From: DASPRM01 sp035319065 | Lineage (GTDB): Bacteria > Acidobacteriota > Terriglobia > Terriglobales > Acidobacteriaceae | Reading direction: 5' to 3' | DNA length: 18,072 nucleotides | NCBI GenBank assembly: GCA_035319065.1 | Contig: DATHDM010000079.1 | Coordinates: 1-18,072, forward strand | Shown: positions 1 to 6,873 of the stretch, one piece after another | Position numbering within the stretch: the stretch's first letter is position 1 | Layout of the letters: every line of letters begins with the position of its first letter | The notes under the pieces: generated by a model | Told to the model about the DNA's origin: nothing | Database searches by the model: none | The model's input: only the letters and a program-made list of their open reading frames with translations | Translations under genes and position numbers: made by a program

Positions 1-2
1 GC

Positions 3-1790
3 GCGCTGTCGCTAAGCGTTTCCGGGCAACCTGCGGACGTGACCGTGAACCTGAATCCAAACAGCGTTGCTGCGCCGGGAGCGGGTACGGCGCAAATCGC
101 CATCAGCGTGGGCAATTCCGTGGCAGCCGGCACCTATTCCATTACGCTGACGGCATCCGGCGGAGGCGACTCCCACACGGCGTCGGTTACCCTGAACGTC
201 ACAGCACAGCCTCAGCCCGCGCCCGACTTCAGCGTCAGCTCCAGTCCTTCGTCCCTGAGCATCGCCCAGGGAAGCGCGGGCTCCGCCACGCTCAACACGG
301 CCGTGAGTGGCGGATTTAATAATGCCATCGCCCTAAGTGCGTCGGGCCAGCCGGCGGGAATGACAGTGAGCACGAACCCGGCTTCCATTGCCGCTCCGGG
401 CTCCGGCAGTTCGCAAATCGGCGTCAGTGTGGCCGCTTCGGTGACGCCCGGCAGCTACCAGATCACCTTGAGTGCGGTGGGCGGAAGCGTGGTCCACACC
501 GCAACGCTGGTGGTGACGGTAACTGCAGCTCCGCAACAGTCGGCTGATTTCACCGTGACAGCCAATCCAGGCACCCTGAGCGTGACCCAGGGCGCGTCCG
601 GCGTTTCCAGCGTGACTACCGCCATTAGCGGCAGCTTTAACAATGCCATCGCCCTGAGCGCCTCCGGCTTGCCGCCGGGGGCTTCTATCCTCATCAGCCC
701 AGGCTCGATTGCTGCGCCTGGTGCGGGCACGGCACAGGTGGGCATCAACGTCGGGGGATCGGTGGCTACCGGGACGTATCCCGTCACCATCACCGCTGTG
801 GGAGGAACCATAACGCACACGACAGGGCTCGTGTTGACGGTAACTGCCGCGGCCGACTTCTCAGTCAGCGCCAATCCTGCCACGCTCAGCGTGGAGCAGG
901 GCAGTTCCGGAACCTCGAGCGTGACTACCAGCGTGAGTGGCGGCTTCAACAACGCGATTGCGCTGAGCGCCTCAGGGCAGCCCGCCGGCGTAACGGTTGC
1001 ATTGAATCCCACTTCCATCGCCGCGCCCGGGTCGGGCACTGCACAGGTCGGGATCAGTGTGGCCAATTCCGTGGCGCCGGGCACCTATCCCATCAGCATC
1101 AACGCCGTGGGCGGAGGCACGATCCACACCGCGGCGATTACCCTGACGGTCACCAACAATCCCCAGGCGCCGCCGGACTTCACCGTAAGCGCCAACCCCG
1201 CCGCCCTCAGCATCGCGCAGGGAGCTTCCGGCTCATCCACGGTGATTACGGCCATCAGCGGCAGCTTCAACAACGCCATCGCATTGAGCGCCTCCGGTCA
1301 GCCCGCCGGCATGACCGTAAGCCTCAGTCCCGCCTCCCTCGGTGCACCTGGTTCCGGCACGTCGCAGGTGAGCGTGAGTGTGGGCAGCTCAGTGGCGACG
1401 GCAACCTATGCCGTCACGATCACCGCCACGGGAGGCGGCATCACGCACACGGCGACGCTGAACGTCACTGTAACGAGCGCGAACGTCAACGTGGTGAAAT
1501 CCTTTCGCGGGTGCATGCTCAATCAGAACGGCCACCGCTATCAGGCGGTGCAGTTCTCGGTTATCACTGCCGGAACTTATCCCTTCAACGCAACCCTGTA
1601 TTACGGCGCCACCTGCAATCCCAACCAGTGGGCGGATCAGATCGGCTTCGGCAACCCCATCTCCTTCGGCGGGTTCGGCTACACCTTCTGGTTCATCCAC
1701 TTCTTCGACGAGCCTAATACCTCGGCCATCTGGACGGTGGGCAATCAGTCGTCCCAGTGCTTCGACTACAGCACCGTGCCCGATTGCTGA
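3..1790 (+). CDS. Secreted Ig-like tandem-repeat protein, 5' end outside window
   Basis: The reading frame is open from base 3, and the first codons already match the middle of a repeat unit, so the true start lies upstream; the GTG at 39 is not a credible start. The visible part is one incomplete and four complete repeats of about 103-107 residues. Each begins with a D-F-[ST]-V segment and shares a G-[GS]-F-N-N-A-I-A-L-S-A-S-G core and a [HT]-T-A-x-[LI] end, as expected for a beta-sandwich (Ig-like) fold. The last ~100 residues (from about 1479) are a different domain rich in Phe, Tyr and Trp with four Cys (codons near 1512, 1614, 1758 and 1785) that could form two disulfides. Such repeats are common in exported Acidobacteriota proteins. 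A role in the cell envelope or in adhesion is inferred. No catalytic domain or anchor is visible, and the missing N-terminus could hold an enzyme. Confidence 0.85.
   Translation, partial: ALSLSVSGQPADVTVNLNPNSVAAPGAGTAQIAISVGNSVAAGTYSITLTASGGGDSHTASVTLNVTAQPQPAPDFSVSSSPSSLSIAQGSAGSATLNTAVSGGFNNAIALSASGQPAGMTVSTNPASIAAPGSGSSQIGVSVAASVTPGSYQITLSAVGGSVVHTATLVVTVTAAPQQSADFTVTANPGTLSVTQGASGVSSVTTAISGSFNNAIALSASGLPPGASILISPGSIAAPGAGTAQVGINVGGSVATGTYPVTITAVGGTITHTTGLVLTVTAAADFSVSANPATLSVEQGSSGTSSVTTSVSGGFNNAIALSASGQPAGVTVALNPTSIAAPGSGTAQVGISVANSVAPGTYPISINAVGGGTIHTAAITLTVTNNPQAPPDFTVSANPAALSIAQGASGSSTVITAISGSFNNAIALSASGQPAGMTVSLSPASLGAPGSGTSQVSVSVGSSVATATYAVTITATGGGITHTATLNVTVTSANVNVVKSFRGCMLNQNGHRYQAVQFSVITAGTYPFNATLYYGATCNPNQWADQIGFGNPISFGGFGYTFWFIHFFDEPNTSAIWTVGNQSSQCFDYSTVPDC
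225..1478 (+). repeat. Four in-frame tandem repeats of ~309-321 bp (protein repeats)
   Basis: The units start at about 225, 546, 855 and 1176, giving periods of 321, 309 and 321 bp; a fifth incomplete unit runs from the window edge to about 224. At protein level the units are strongly alike over their whole length. At DNA level the shared cores differ at many third positions (compare the FNNAIALS cores near 318, 639, 945 and 1266). The array therefore looks old and kept by selection on the protein, not freshly duplicated. Confidence 0.85.
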
Positions 1791-1807
1791 GCCTAGCCCT
1801 TTAGCAA

Positions 1808-1845
1808 GGTGGAGCAGGACACTCTCCTGCTCCACCGTTTGTCTT
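1808..1845 (+). terminator. Rho-independent terminator after the repeat protein
   Basis: There is a perfect 12-bp stem, GGTGGAGCAGGA (1808-1819) with TCCTGCTCCACC (1825-1836), around a 5-base loop, followed at once by GTTTGTCTT. It lies 18 bases after the TGA at 1790. The T-tract is short and interrupted, but stem quality and placement make a terminator the best reading. Confidence 0.8.
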
Positions 1846-2049
1846 ACAGAAGACTGTCTCTTGGGTGCCGGTGATTGGCGTAAGAGGCAGCCCGCCTGGA
1901 GCCGCGCGACGCTTTTCCTCCTCATCCCGCGGCAGGCGGCAGAGTGACGAGCATCACGAATGCTGCTCCTGCTGATCACAGATCGAGGTGAGCCCTCCGC
2001 CTACACTCACATCCTGCGATTTCGCGCAAATTCCTCGCGGGAGAGGTTT

Positions 2050-2238
2050 ATGGCTCGGGTTATACGCTTCTACATTCCCAGAAACTTTCAGCCCGCCGCA
2101 AGAACTTCCAGCCGGCCGAAGCGTGCTCGAGTGATTGCCTTTCGCCGCTATCCTCCGGGCTTCGTGGAACGGCGCGAAGTCAAAAGCCTGATCGCGCTGG
2201 CAAAACGCATGGCCAAAGATATCTCCCCAGGCGCCTGA
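2050..2238 (+). CDS. Small basic protein of unknown function (62 aa)
   Basis: The frame opens further upstream, at 1960. The ATG at 2050 is preferred because a GGGAGAGG ribosome binding site lies just before it (2039-2046), and because the residues before it look like translated leader. The product begins MARVIRFYIP, is rich in Arg and Lys, and has no signal peptide, membrane segment or cysteine. A proline- and arginine-rich middle is followed by a segment that could form an amphipathic helix (VKSLIALAKRMAKD). I have an impression that short proteins with this kind of N-terminus occur in other Acidobacteriota, but I cannot name a family or function. It stands alone between a terminator and the nirA leader region. 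It could be a small nucleic-acid-binding or ribosome-associated protein, but only its charge suggests this. Confidence 0.5.
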   Translation: MARVIRFYIPRNFQPAARTSSRPKRARVIAFRRYPPGFVERREVKSLIALAKRMAKDISPGA

Positions 2239-2679
2239 GGTTCCCAAGTTGCCCCGGAATTCTGATTCGCGCCAGGTACGGTTTCACGGCGCTTGGAAAC
2301 GGATGCTGGGGCGCGGTCGGGTCGCGGAACGCCCCTCGGAATGCAATAGGTAACCCTATTGCTAACATTATCTTGCCAATAATGCCTTGATGTATTGCAT
2401 CAGATTGGAACTGTGCCCCCAGCCCGTCGGCGCCCCGGCCTTGTTCAGCCATCCCGGCAACGGTCCCAAGGCCGGCATCTCGCGGGTGCAGTGGGGGATG
2501 GCGGCTGCGTTGCTGCACACCGGGTCGGCGGCCTCCCGTCCCGTTTATCCACTCAATAGATTCTTTGAATTTCCGTTTGCGCGCGGGCTGGGTTATCCAT
2601 GAGGACAACGTGACCTAAGCCCGCCTATGCGGGGTGTGCCGGGTAACCTTGCCAGGAATTTTGCTCGTGGGAGGTACCC
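2239..2679 (+). promoter_or_regulatory. Long nirA upstream region with clustered inverted repeats
   Basis: No convincing gene lies in these 441 bases. An AT-rich island at 2341-2402 holds three inverted repeats: GCAATAGG-N4-CCTATTGC (2343-2362), CATTAT-N7-ATAATG (2366-2384) and TGATG-N5-CATCA (2388-2402). In addition ATGCAATA (2341-2348) is the exact complement of TATTGCAT (2393-2400). These look like operator sites for one or more dimeric regulators, perhaps for nitrate/nitrite or nitrogen control; the regulator is unknown. A small CCCGC-N4-GCGGG hairpin sits at 2620-2633. I found no confident -35/-10 pair and no sigma-54 motif. Confidence 0.45.
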
Positions 2680-4281
2680 TTGCGCCCAGGCCAGAACGCC
2701 ATCGAGAGCTACAAGGCTGTCAAGCAGGCTGACGGCCTGCGAATTCGCGAAGACTTGCCGCGCATCATCGGCGAAGGCCACGAGGCCCTAAGTCCGGCGG
2801 ACAAAGAGCTCCTGAAGTGGGTGGGAGTGTTCTTCCGGAAGCCGACCCCCGGGCAATTCATGATGCGCATCCGCATTCCCAATGGATTCGCGCAAAGCCG
2901 CCAGCTTCGGGTAATTGCCGATCTCTCACGGCGCCTGGGCAACTTGATCGTCGATATCACCACGCGCCAACAGCTTGAGCTGCGGGGCTTCATCCTGGAC
3001 AGCATTCCGGAAATCTGGCAGCGCCTGCGCGGAGTGGACCTGCGCACGCTGCAGACCGGACAAGACAATGTACGCAATCTGAACGGCTGCCCCCTTGCCG
3101 GCCTGACGCCGCACGAACTGTTTGACGCCTCGCCTGCCGTGTTTGCGCTCGATCAATTGCTGGTCGGCGCCGACGGTAATCCGGAGTTCACCAATCTTCC
3201 CCGCAAGTTCAATGTCACCATCACCGGCTGTCTGGAAAACTGCACGCACAACGAATCCCAGGATGTTGCGCTGGTGCCGGCGGCCAAACAGGGGCGTCCC
3301 GGATTCAATATGCTGGTCGGCGGCAAGATGGGCTCGGGCGGCTTTACACCGGCTGTGCCGCTCGATCTTTTCGTGCAACTGCACCAGGCCGCGGAGGTGG
3401 TGGCCGAACTGGTGCGCATCTACCGTGATCACGGTCCCCGCGAAGCGCGGTCCAAGTGCCGCTTGTATTTCCTGATCGAAGAGCGCGGCATCGACTGGCT
3501 GCGCTTCGAATTGCAGGCTCGCACACCTTGGCGGCTGGAATCCTGCGGCCGCGACATGCGCCGTCTCTATCATGCCGATCATTTGGGTGTGGCGCCGCAA
3601 AGGCAAGAGGGGTTGGTCTCCGTGGGACTCTCGGTTCCGACCGGGCGGCTTCACCCCGAGCAGATGGATGAACTGGCGCGTCTGGCAGAAGAGTATGGCG
3701 ATGGGCAGGTGCGGCTCACGGTAGGTCAGAACGCCATCATTCCCAACGTGCGCGACGCCTCACTGGATTGGCTGATGCGGGAGCCGCTACTGCGCCGTCT
3801 CTCCCCGCAGCCTTCACCCTTCTTCCGCCGCATGGTGGCCTGCACGGGAACGGATTTCTGCAATCTGGCGCAGATCGAAACCAAGTCCCGCGCAGTGGAA
3901 CTCTCCCAGGCGCTGGAACAACGCTTAGGCACAAATCTGGAAGCGCTCAGCATTCACTGGTCAGGCTGCCCAGCAGGATGCGGGAACCACGAGGCGGCGC
4001 AGATCGGTCTGCGCGGCTTCAAGACCAACATCGATGGACAGCTCACCGAGGCGGTGGCGGTGTACCTGGGGGGCCAAACCGGACCCGATACTCGACCCGC
4101 CGAGATGGTCCTGGATTGCGTCCCCTGCGATCAATTGGCTGACGTGCTCGCCGACCTTGTGCGCAAGCACCGGTTGGCGCAGGCGCCGAAGAATACGGGT
4201 GCGTCCGCATCCAATGACCGGCGCGATTTTGTCCGCCTCTCCGACCTGGCGAAATCCCGGCCATTTCCCGATCCCGCCTGA
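2680..4281 (+). CDS. nirA: Ferredoxin-type nitrite reductase, siroheme and [4Fe-4S]
   Basis: Assimilatory reduction of nitrite to ammonium with six electrons, normally from ferredoxin, in the cytoplasm. The 533 residues match the two-fold nitrite/sulfite reductase layout. An N-terminal ferredoxin-like half contains the FMMRIRIPNG segment (60-69). A first siroheme-binding half follows with NVTITGCLENCTHNE (178-192). A second ferredoxin-like half precedes the cluster/siroheme site, whose cysteines are C388 and C394 (CTGTDFC) and C430 and C434 (GCPAGCGNH). The start is TTG at 2680, with GTGGGAGG (2667-2674) ahead of it, and it gives the usual N-terminal length. The last ~35 residues look like a non-conserved tail. 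A sulfite reductase is the main alternative, but the neighbouring FNT channel and HemD-type gene favour nitrite. The channel gene follows after 40 bases, so the two are probably co-transcribed. Confidence 0.9.
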   Translation: MRPGQNAIESYKAVKQADGLRIREDLPRIIGEGHEALSPADKELLKWVGVFFRKPTPGQFMMRIRIPNGFAQSRQLRVIADLSRRLGNLIVDITTRQQLELRGFILDSIPEIWQRLRGVDLRTLQTGQDNVRNLNGCPLAGLTPHELFDASPAVFALDQLLVGADGNPEFTNLPRKFNVTITGCLENCTHNESQDVALVPAAKQGRPGFNMLVGGKMGSGGFTPAVPLDLFVQLHQAAEVVAELVRIYRDHGPREARSKCRLYFLIEERGIDWLRFELQARTPWRLESCGRDMRRLYHADHLGVAPQRQEGLVSVGLSVPTGRLHPEQMDELARLAEEYGDGQVRLTVGQNAIIPNVRDASLDWLMREPLLRRLSPQPSPFFRRMVACTGTDFCNLAQIETKSRAVELSQALEQRLGTNLEALSIHWSGCPAGCGNHEAAQIGLRGFKTNIDGQLTEAVAVYLGGQTGPDTRPAEMVLDCVPCDQLADVLADLVRKHRLAQAPKNTGASASNDRRDFVRLSDLAKSRPFPDPA

Positions 4282-4321
4282 GAACGACTGTAAATATCAA
4301 ACAACGAGGAGTGCAAACAAA

Positions 4322-5188
4322 GTGGATTACGTTACCCCAACCGAGATCATCAGCGACGCTCTGCAGGCGGCCCGCAAAAAGGCGGCGCTGTCGGTTCGCG
4401 ACATGTTAGTGCGAGGAATCCTTGCCGGCGCCTTCCTCGGGTACGCCACGTCGCTGGTTTTTGTGGTCAATACCCAGGGGACGCCGCCAATTCTCGGAGC
4501 GGTACTGTTCCCCGTGGGCTTCGTGATGCTGGTTCTGCTGGGGCTGGAACTGGCCACGGGCAACTTTGCGCTGCTGCCCATGGGAGCCCTATCCGGCGAA
4601 GTTCGCTGGCGGGAGTTGCTGCGTAACTGGTCCTGGGTCTACGTGGGCAACCTGATGGGCAGCGTACTCTACGCGGCACTGTTTTTCCTGGCCATCACCA
4701 GCTTCCGCACCAACGACGGCGGTGCAGCAGCCGCGCTGGTAAAGCAGGTGGCGCTGAAGAAAACCGTAGGCTATATGGCCATTGGCGGCAGCGGCTGGGC
4801 GACCGCGGTGGTCAAGGCCATCCTCTGCAACTGGATGGTCACCATCGGTACGGTGCTGGCACTGGTGTCGCGCTCCACCATCGGCAAGATTGTGGCCATG
4901 TGGCTGCCCATCACCCTGTTCTTTGCGCTGGGCTACGAACACTCCATCGTCAATATGTTCGTAATTCCGGCAGGAATGTTGATGGGGGCCCCGATCAGCA
5001 TGCGCCAGTGGTGGGTCTGGAACCAGATTCCCGTTACCCTGGGGAACGGCGTAGCGGGATTCCTGTTCACGGGCTTGGCGCTCCACATCACTCATGGCGC
5101 CAAGACCGCAAAAGCGGCCAGAGTTGCGGACCAGAGTCAACTCGAAATGAAGCCCTCGCTGGCGCCTGGTGCGGAGATGGCTTCCTAG
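4322..5188 (+). CDS. Formate/nitrite transporter (FNT) family channel, probably nitrite
   Basis: Inner-membrane pentameric channel of the FNT family (FocA/NirC), here most likely moving nitrite. The start is GTG at 4322, with GAGGAG at 4306-4311 as ribosome binding site, giving 288 residues, normal for the family. There are six hydrophobic stretches, roughly 30-49, 56-78, 105-126, 160-183, 188-204 and 233-256. Family signatures are visible: LGLELATGN (73-81) for the first pore loop, ILCNWMV (167-173), and GYEHSIVNMF (204-213) with the central pore histidine H207. The C-terminal ~30 residues are hydrophilic and variable. Its position directly behind nirA makes nitrite the likely substrate; formate or hydrosulfide cannot be ruled out from sequence. 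The gene is expected to be transcribed with nirA. Confidence 0.88.
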   Translation: MDYVTPTEIISDALQAARKKAALSVRDMLVRGILAGAFLGYATSLVFVVNTQGTPPILGAVLFPVGFVMLVLLGLELATGNFALLPMGALSGEVRWRELLRNWSWVYVGNLMGSVLYAALFFLAITSFRTNDGGAAAALVKQVALKKTVGYMAIGGSGWATAVVKAILCNWMVTIGTVLALVSRSTIGKIVAMWLPITLFFALGYEHSIVNMFVIPAGMLMGAPISMRQWWVWNQIPVTLGNGVAGFLFTGLALHITHGAKTAKAARVADQSQLEMKPSLAPGAEMAS

Positions 5189-5229
5189 CGTAAGCTGATC
5201 GGGATTCACGGAGTCGAAATCGCTGCGCT

Positions 5230-5245
5230 CGCATCCGCGGATGCG
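5230..5245. promoter_or_regulatory. Perfect 16-bp palindrome upstream of the hemD-like gene
   Basis: CGCATCCGCGGATGCG is a perfect palindrome ending 20 bases before the ATG at 5266. An overlapping pairing, CTGCGC (5223-5228) with GCGCAG (5243-5248), could form an alternative hairpin. It may be a regulator site, or an mRNA hairpin tuning translation of a gene that has no clear ribosome binding site. No T-tract follows, so it is not a standard terminator. Confidence 0.35.
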
Positions 5246-5265
5246 CAGGGACGGGTCTCGCCTGC

Positions 5266-6138
5266 ATGGAAGCCCACGACGCGACCGCGCAAACCGCAAC
5301 CGGCTTCGACGGTCTGAGAGTGCTTTCTCTTGAGAGCCGCCGCGCCCCGGAAATGGCCAAGCTGATTGCCAATGCCGGCGGTCAGCCGATGGTTGCGCCT
5401 TCGATGCGCGAGGTTCCCATCGAATCCAACGTCGAGGCCTTGCGTTTCGGCGAAATCCTGCTCGCCGGCGGCATCGATGCCGTAATCTTCCTGACCGGCG
5501 TTGGCACTCGCGCTCTCGCCAAAGTGATCGAGGCCCGCTACCCGCGGGAGCGCTTCGTTGCCGCCCTGACGCACATTCCAGTGATCGCCCGCGGACCCAA
5601 GCCCGTGGCGGCCCTGCGCGAGTTGGGAGTGCCCGTCAGCCTGGCGGTCCCCGAGCCCAACACCTGGCGGGAACTGCTGGAAGCGCTCGACCAAAGCGGC
5701 GATTCCATCCCGCTGGCCGGCAAGACGGTCGGGGTCCAGGAATACGGCGAGTCCAATACGGAGTTGTTGACCGCCCTCAGCCGCCGTGGGGCCCGGGTGA
5801 TACGTGTTCCTGTCTACGAATGGGACCTGCCCGAAGATCTCGAACCCCTGCGCGCTGCCGTGAGGGCGATCGCGGCCGGGGAAATCGACGTCATGCTGTT
5901 CACCACGTCGGTCCAGGTACGCCACCTGATGCAGGTAGCAGCCCAGATGAACCTCACTGGGGCGTTGCTGAAAGGGGCCACGCGATCACTGGTGGGTTCG
6001 ATCGGACCGATCACCTCGGACGAGTTGCGCAGTGTGGGAATCGCCGTCGATCTCGAGCCCACGCATCCCAAGATGGGATTCCTCGTCAAAGAAGCTGCCG
6101 AGCGCTGTCACGAAATCCTTCGCCGCAAGCGGCGATGA
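5266..6138 (+). CDS. hemD: Uroporphyrinogen-III synthase (HemD family)
   Basis: Expected to close and flip ring D of hydroxymethylbilane to give uroporphyrinogen III, the precursor of both heme and siroheme, in the cytoplasm. The 290 residues show the two-lobed HemD pattern: RRAPEMAKLIANAGG (25-39) then a P-rich turn, the hydrophobic strand DAVIFLTGVGTRAL (71-84), the second-lobe strand VMLFTTSVQVRHL, and near the end VGSIGPITSDELRSVGI followed by EPTHPKMGFLVKEAAE. The overall length is slightly above typical HemD (about 250) because of N-terminal and linker residues. The first ATG at 5266 has only a weak ribosome binding site. It sits 77 bases after the channel gene on the same strand, fitting a dedicated siroheme-precursor supply for NirA. 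No siroheme methyltransferase is in the window, so the rest of the pathway must be elsewhere. Catalytic activity cannot be read from motifs, as HemD has few invariant residues. Confidence 0.8.
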   Translation: MEAHDATAQTATGFDGLRVLSLESRRAPEMAKLIANAGGQPMVAPSMREVPIESNVEALRFGEILLAGGIDAVIFLTGVGTRALAKVIEARYPRERFVAALTHIPVIARGPKPVAALRELGVPVSLAVPEPNTWRELLEALDQSGDSIPLAGKTVGVQEYGESNTELLTALSRRGARVIRVPVYEWDLPEDLEPLRAAVRAIAAGEIDVMLFTTSVQVRHLMQVAAQMNLTGALLKGATRSLVGSIGPITSDELRSVGIAVDLEPTHPKMGFLVKEAAERCHEILRRKRR

Positions 6139-6383
6139 ATTCCTCAGCAATGGACTCCGCGCCGCGGTTCATCCTCACACGCGGCACAAGCTGAGCATGC
6201 CCGCGGTTTTTGCCAAGCGAGTCCTGCGGATTTTTGCCGCCAGAATGCTGTTTCTCCCTCACTACCCGCCGCTTGCCCTTACGCTTTGCGACTAGGCTGC
6301 TTGGAGAATTGCCAACTCTTCTGCCGGCGTGCACTGTATTGCGGGACAGCCGCACCCTGCGCGCGGGAGGAACCAAACCTCAC

Positions 6384-6746
6384 ATGTCCAGCACCACACT
6401 TTCTAGCGATAATCAGAAGACAGTGAGAACGCGAGTCCCGGCAGACCAAAGAAAGTGGAAGCGCCTGCCCGTTTCCTTTCCGCTCTTCGTCAGCGGCACC
6501 GATGAACGTGGCAAGGCCTTCAACATCCTGGCCATCGCCCTGAACGTCAGTGCAGGAGGCCTTTGTTTAGCGATCGACCATCGCATACGCCCGATTTCTC
6601 CGATCCTGGTCAAGATGCCCCTGGGCAACATCTCCAAGGAGAAAGTCACCAGCGACATTCACGAACTGCACTCCGTCATCGTTCGCACCGAGCACCGTGA
6701 ACGTCGCCGCTTGCTGGGCGTGAAATTCAACCAAGTCCTCTGCTGA
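6384..6746 (+). CDS. PilZ-domain protein, predicted c-di-GMP receptor
   Basis: A single PilZ domain in 120 residues. Both c-di-GMP contact motifs are intact: RxxxR at R23-R27 (RKWKR) and [D/N]xSxxG at N54-G59 (NVSAGG), separated by the usual first beta strands. The domain closes with the LGVKF strand at 111-115. There is no membrane segment or fused output domain, so it is likely a cytosolic adaptor that binds a partner when c-di-GMP is high; motility, exopolysaccharide and type IV pili are the usual outputs. The frame is open upstream to 6210, but ATG 6384 is chosen because GGGAGGA (6365-6371) precedes it, 12 bases away, and because the sequence before it has no domain. The 245 bases between hemD and this start contain nothing else I recognise. 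A link with the pseudopilin genes at the window end is possible but not shown. Confidence 0.85.
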   Translation: MSSTTLSSDNQKTVRTRVPADQRKWKRLPVSFPLFVSGTDERGKAFNILAIALNVSAGGLCLAIDHRIRPISPILVKMPLGNISKEKVTSDIHELHSVIVRTEHRERRRLLGVKFNQVLC

Positions 6747-6873
6747 GCGGGGCGCTCGCGTGAGCGACAGGGTCGGCTTGGCCTGGGGCGCCGATTCTTC
6801 CAGCTCCTCAGCTTTCCTATGAGGCCCCTGCCCTCTAGAATGCTGCGCAACGCCGATTTTCCACGCACAGCCA

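Noticed and set aside
455..1084. Long open frames on the minus strand opposite the repeat protein
   Set aside because: They mirror the codon bias of the repeats on the + strand, and their apparent repeats are only the complement of the real ones; no domain, ribosome binding site or start context.
2387..2602. 71-codon plus-strand frame in the nirA upstream region
   Set aside because: It starts inside the inverted-repeat cluster, has no ribosome binding site and its composition is unlike the neighbouring genes.
6753..6766. CGCTC-N4-GAGCG hairpin after the PilZ gene as a terminator
   Set aside because: Only five base pairs and no T-tract; such pairings are expected by chance in GC-rich DNA.
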